Below are positions 6,361 to 7,344 of a stretch of 7,344 bases of DNA, one piece after another (positions within the stretch are counted from its first letter, which is position 1; each line of letters starts with the position of its first letter). A program made the translations under genes and the position numbers. The notes under the pieces were generated by a model, which was given only the letters and a program-made list of their open reading frames with translations, did not search any database and was not told where the DNA came from. Origin of the DNA: an uncultured Micrococcales bacterium (GTDB taxonomy: Bacteria > Actinomycetota > Actinomycetes > Actinomycetales > Microbacteriaceae); NCBI GenBank assembly GCA_937919125.1, contig CALFOB010000026.1:1-7344 (forward strand). The letters are read 5' to 3'.

Positions 6361-7344
6361 ATGTTCTGGCGTAAAAAGGACAAAGCAGCCACTCCAGCTG
6401 TTGAAGAAGTAATTGTCCAAGAGCCTGAAGTAATTGCTGAAGAAGTAGTTGAAATTTCAGCAGAACCAAAAATCGTTGAAGAAGTCATTGAAGAGTCAGC
6501 AGTTGTTGATGTTGTTGAGCCTGTAGTTGTTGAAGAAGTAGTTGTTCCTGAACCAACTGAGCTTGTGAAGGTTGAACTACCCAAGAGAAACCTAACTAAA
6601 GGTTTCAAGGCTGTCTTTTCAAGAATCAAGTTTGATGTTGAGAACCTAGATGAACTCGAAGATGTTTTGATTCAAGCGGACTTCGGGGTTGAGGCCGCGG
6701 AAGAGATTGTTGCTGCGGTTAAGGTAAGAGCTAAGAAGAGTGGTTCTAAGACTGAAGCGGAACTAAAGGCAGTTCTTACTGAGTTACTCACAGAGAAGAT
6801 GACTAGAACAGATGCTGCACTGAATCTTGATTCAGGTGCTCAGCCTTATGTGATCTTGGTAGTTGGAGTTAACGGTGCCGGTAAAACCACAACCATTGGA
6901 AAGTTAGCTAACTACCTTGTTGAAGGTGGTGCAAAAGTCACACTAGGCGCTGCAGACACATTCAGAGCTGCCGCTGTTGAACAGCTAGAAACTTGGGGTA
7001 CTAGGAGTAATTCAGAGATCGTGAAGCCAACTGTTGAAGGACAAGACCCAGCAGCTGTTGCTTATGAGGCGGTTGAAAAGGCTATTGCTAATGGCAGTGA
7101 TGTTCTGATTATTGATACAGCAGGACGACTGCAGAACAAGCAGGGCCTCATGGATGAATTAGGCAAGATTAGAAGAGTAATTGAAAAGCAAGTACCAATC
7201 AGTGAGGTGCTTCTAGTTTTAGATTCAACCACTGGTCAGAATGCTATGACCCAAGCCAAAGCTTTCACTGAAGTTGCAGCTGTAACAGGTATTGCTCTTA
7301 CAAAGTTAGACGGTAGCGCTAAGGGTGGAATTGTTTATGCCATC
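6361..7344 (+). CDS. ftsY: Signal recognition particle receptor FtsY, 5' part (C-terminus outside window)
   Basis: FtsY is the GTPase that docks SRP-bound ribosomes at the membrane, delivering membrane proteins to SecYEG. The 328 visible residues contain a basic N-terminus (MFWRKKDK), an acidic linker rich in Glu and Val (about 11-72), the helical N domain (about 76-150) and most of the GTPase G domain: G1 GVNGAGKT at 169-176, DTFRAAA at 199-205, G3 DTAGR at 252-256 and G4 TKLDG at 314-318, followed by AKGG. DTFRAAAVEQL and the acidic N-terminal extension favour FtsY over its paralogue Ffh. About 45 residues, including the closing GxGE-type motif, should follow beyond the window. The ATG lacks a clear ribosome-binding site; an in-frame TTG at 6349 (adding MAGL) has GAAG seven bases upstream and is a real alternative. 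It lies 14 bases after smc (2 for the TTG), so the two are probably co-transcribed. Confidence 0.95.
   Translation, partial: MFWRKKDKAATPAVEEVIVQEPEVIAEEVVEISAEPKIVEEVIEESAVVDVVEPVVVEEVVVPEPTELVKVELPKRNLTKGFKAVFSRIKFDVENLDELEDVLIQADFGVEAAEEIVAAVKVRAKKSGSKTEAELKAVLTELLTEKMTRTDAALNLDSGAQPYVILVVGVNGAGKTTTIGKLANYLVEGGAKVTLGAADTFRAAAVEQLETWGTRSNSEIVKPTVEGQDPAAVAYEAVEKAIANGSDVLIIDTAGRLQNKQGLMDELGKIRRVIEKQVPISEVLLVLDSTTGQNAMTQAKAFTEVAAVTGIALTKLDGSAKGGIVYAI
6406..6549 (+). repeat. Degenerate Glu-Glu-Val-Val coding repeats in the FtsY acidic region
   Basis: Four copies of GAAGAAGT(A/C)(A/G)TT occur at 6406-6417, 6439-6450, 6478-6489 and 6532-6543, all in the ftsY frame and encoding EEV(I/V). Between them are GTTGTTGA-type stretches. 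The result is a low-complexity region made almost wholly of Val, Glu, Ile, Ala and Pro. This kind of codon-level repetition can change length by replication slippage. Confidence 0.6.

Noticed and set aside
6333..6629. A 98-codon minus-strand reading frame rich in Ser and Thr opposite the start of ftsY
   Set aside because: It is the complement of the GAA/GTT/GTA repeats of the FtsY acidic region, which read as TTC, AAC and TAC-type triplets in other frames; the composition follows from the repeats and there is no ribosome site or family match.
1..7344. Mobile elements, CRISPR arrays, tRNA or rRNA genes, toxin-antitoxin or defence genes
   Set aside because: Seven conserved housekeeping genes fill nearly the whole window and I saw no inverted terminal repeats, regularly spaced repeats or RNA-gene signatures.

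Overview
The window is an ordinary-looking piece of actinobacterial chromosome. All seven genes lie on the + strand and are tightly packed: coaD (3' part only), a DUF177/YceD gene, rpmF, rnc, mutM (fpg), smc and ftsY (5' part only). The gene order, the SMC protein's C-terminal region, and a bL32 protein that has no cysteines but ends in a YEYKGRKVAD-type tail all point to Actinobacteria, most likely Microbacteriaceae or close relatives. Base composition looks moderate (about 44-45% G+C by spot counts), with many AGA, CTT and CTA codons. That is low for the group and suggests a streamlined, perhaps aquatic planktonic lineage. The family placement is inference from memory of protein patterns, not a search result.

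Layout. Positions 1-2707 form one closely spaced block: coaD / DUF177 overlap by 1 base (TAATG), DUF177 / rpmF overlap by 1 base (TGATG), rpmF / rnc are 15 bases apart, and rnc / mutM are 2 bases apart. This is almost certainly one transcription unit. The only sizeable non-coding gap, 2708-2830, carries possible hairpins and promoter-like hexamers. It is followed by smc (2831-6346) and, 14 bases later, ftsY, which runs off the window.

Function. The block combines coenzyme A synthesis (coaD), ribosome assembly and RNA processing (DUF177, bL32, RNase III), oxidative DNA repair (MutM), chromosome condensation and segregation (SMC), and membrane targeting of ribosomes (FtsY). These are housekeeping jobs and the cluster order is widely conserved.

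I found no mobile element, CRISPR array, tRNA, rRNA, defence gene or convincing new system. Points worth a second look are a sharp codon-usage change inside mutM, the structure of the mutM-smc gap, non-ATG start choices for rnc and smc, the zinc-free bL32, and the valine/glutamate-rich repeat region of FtsY.
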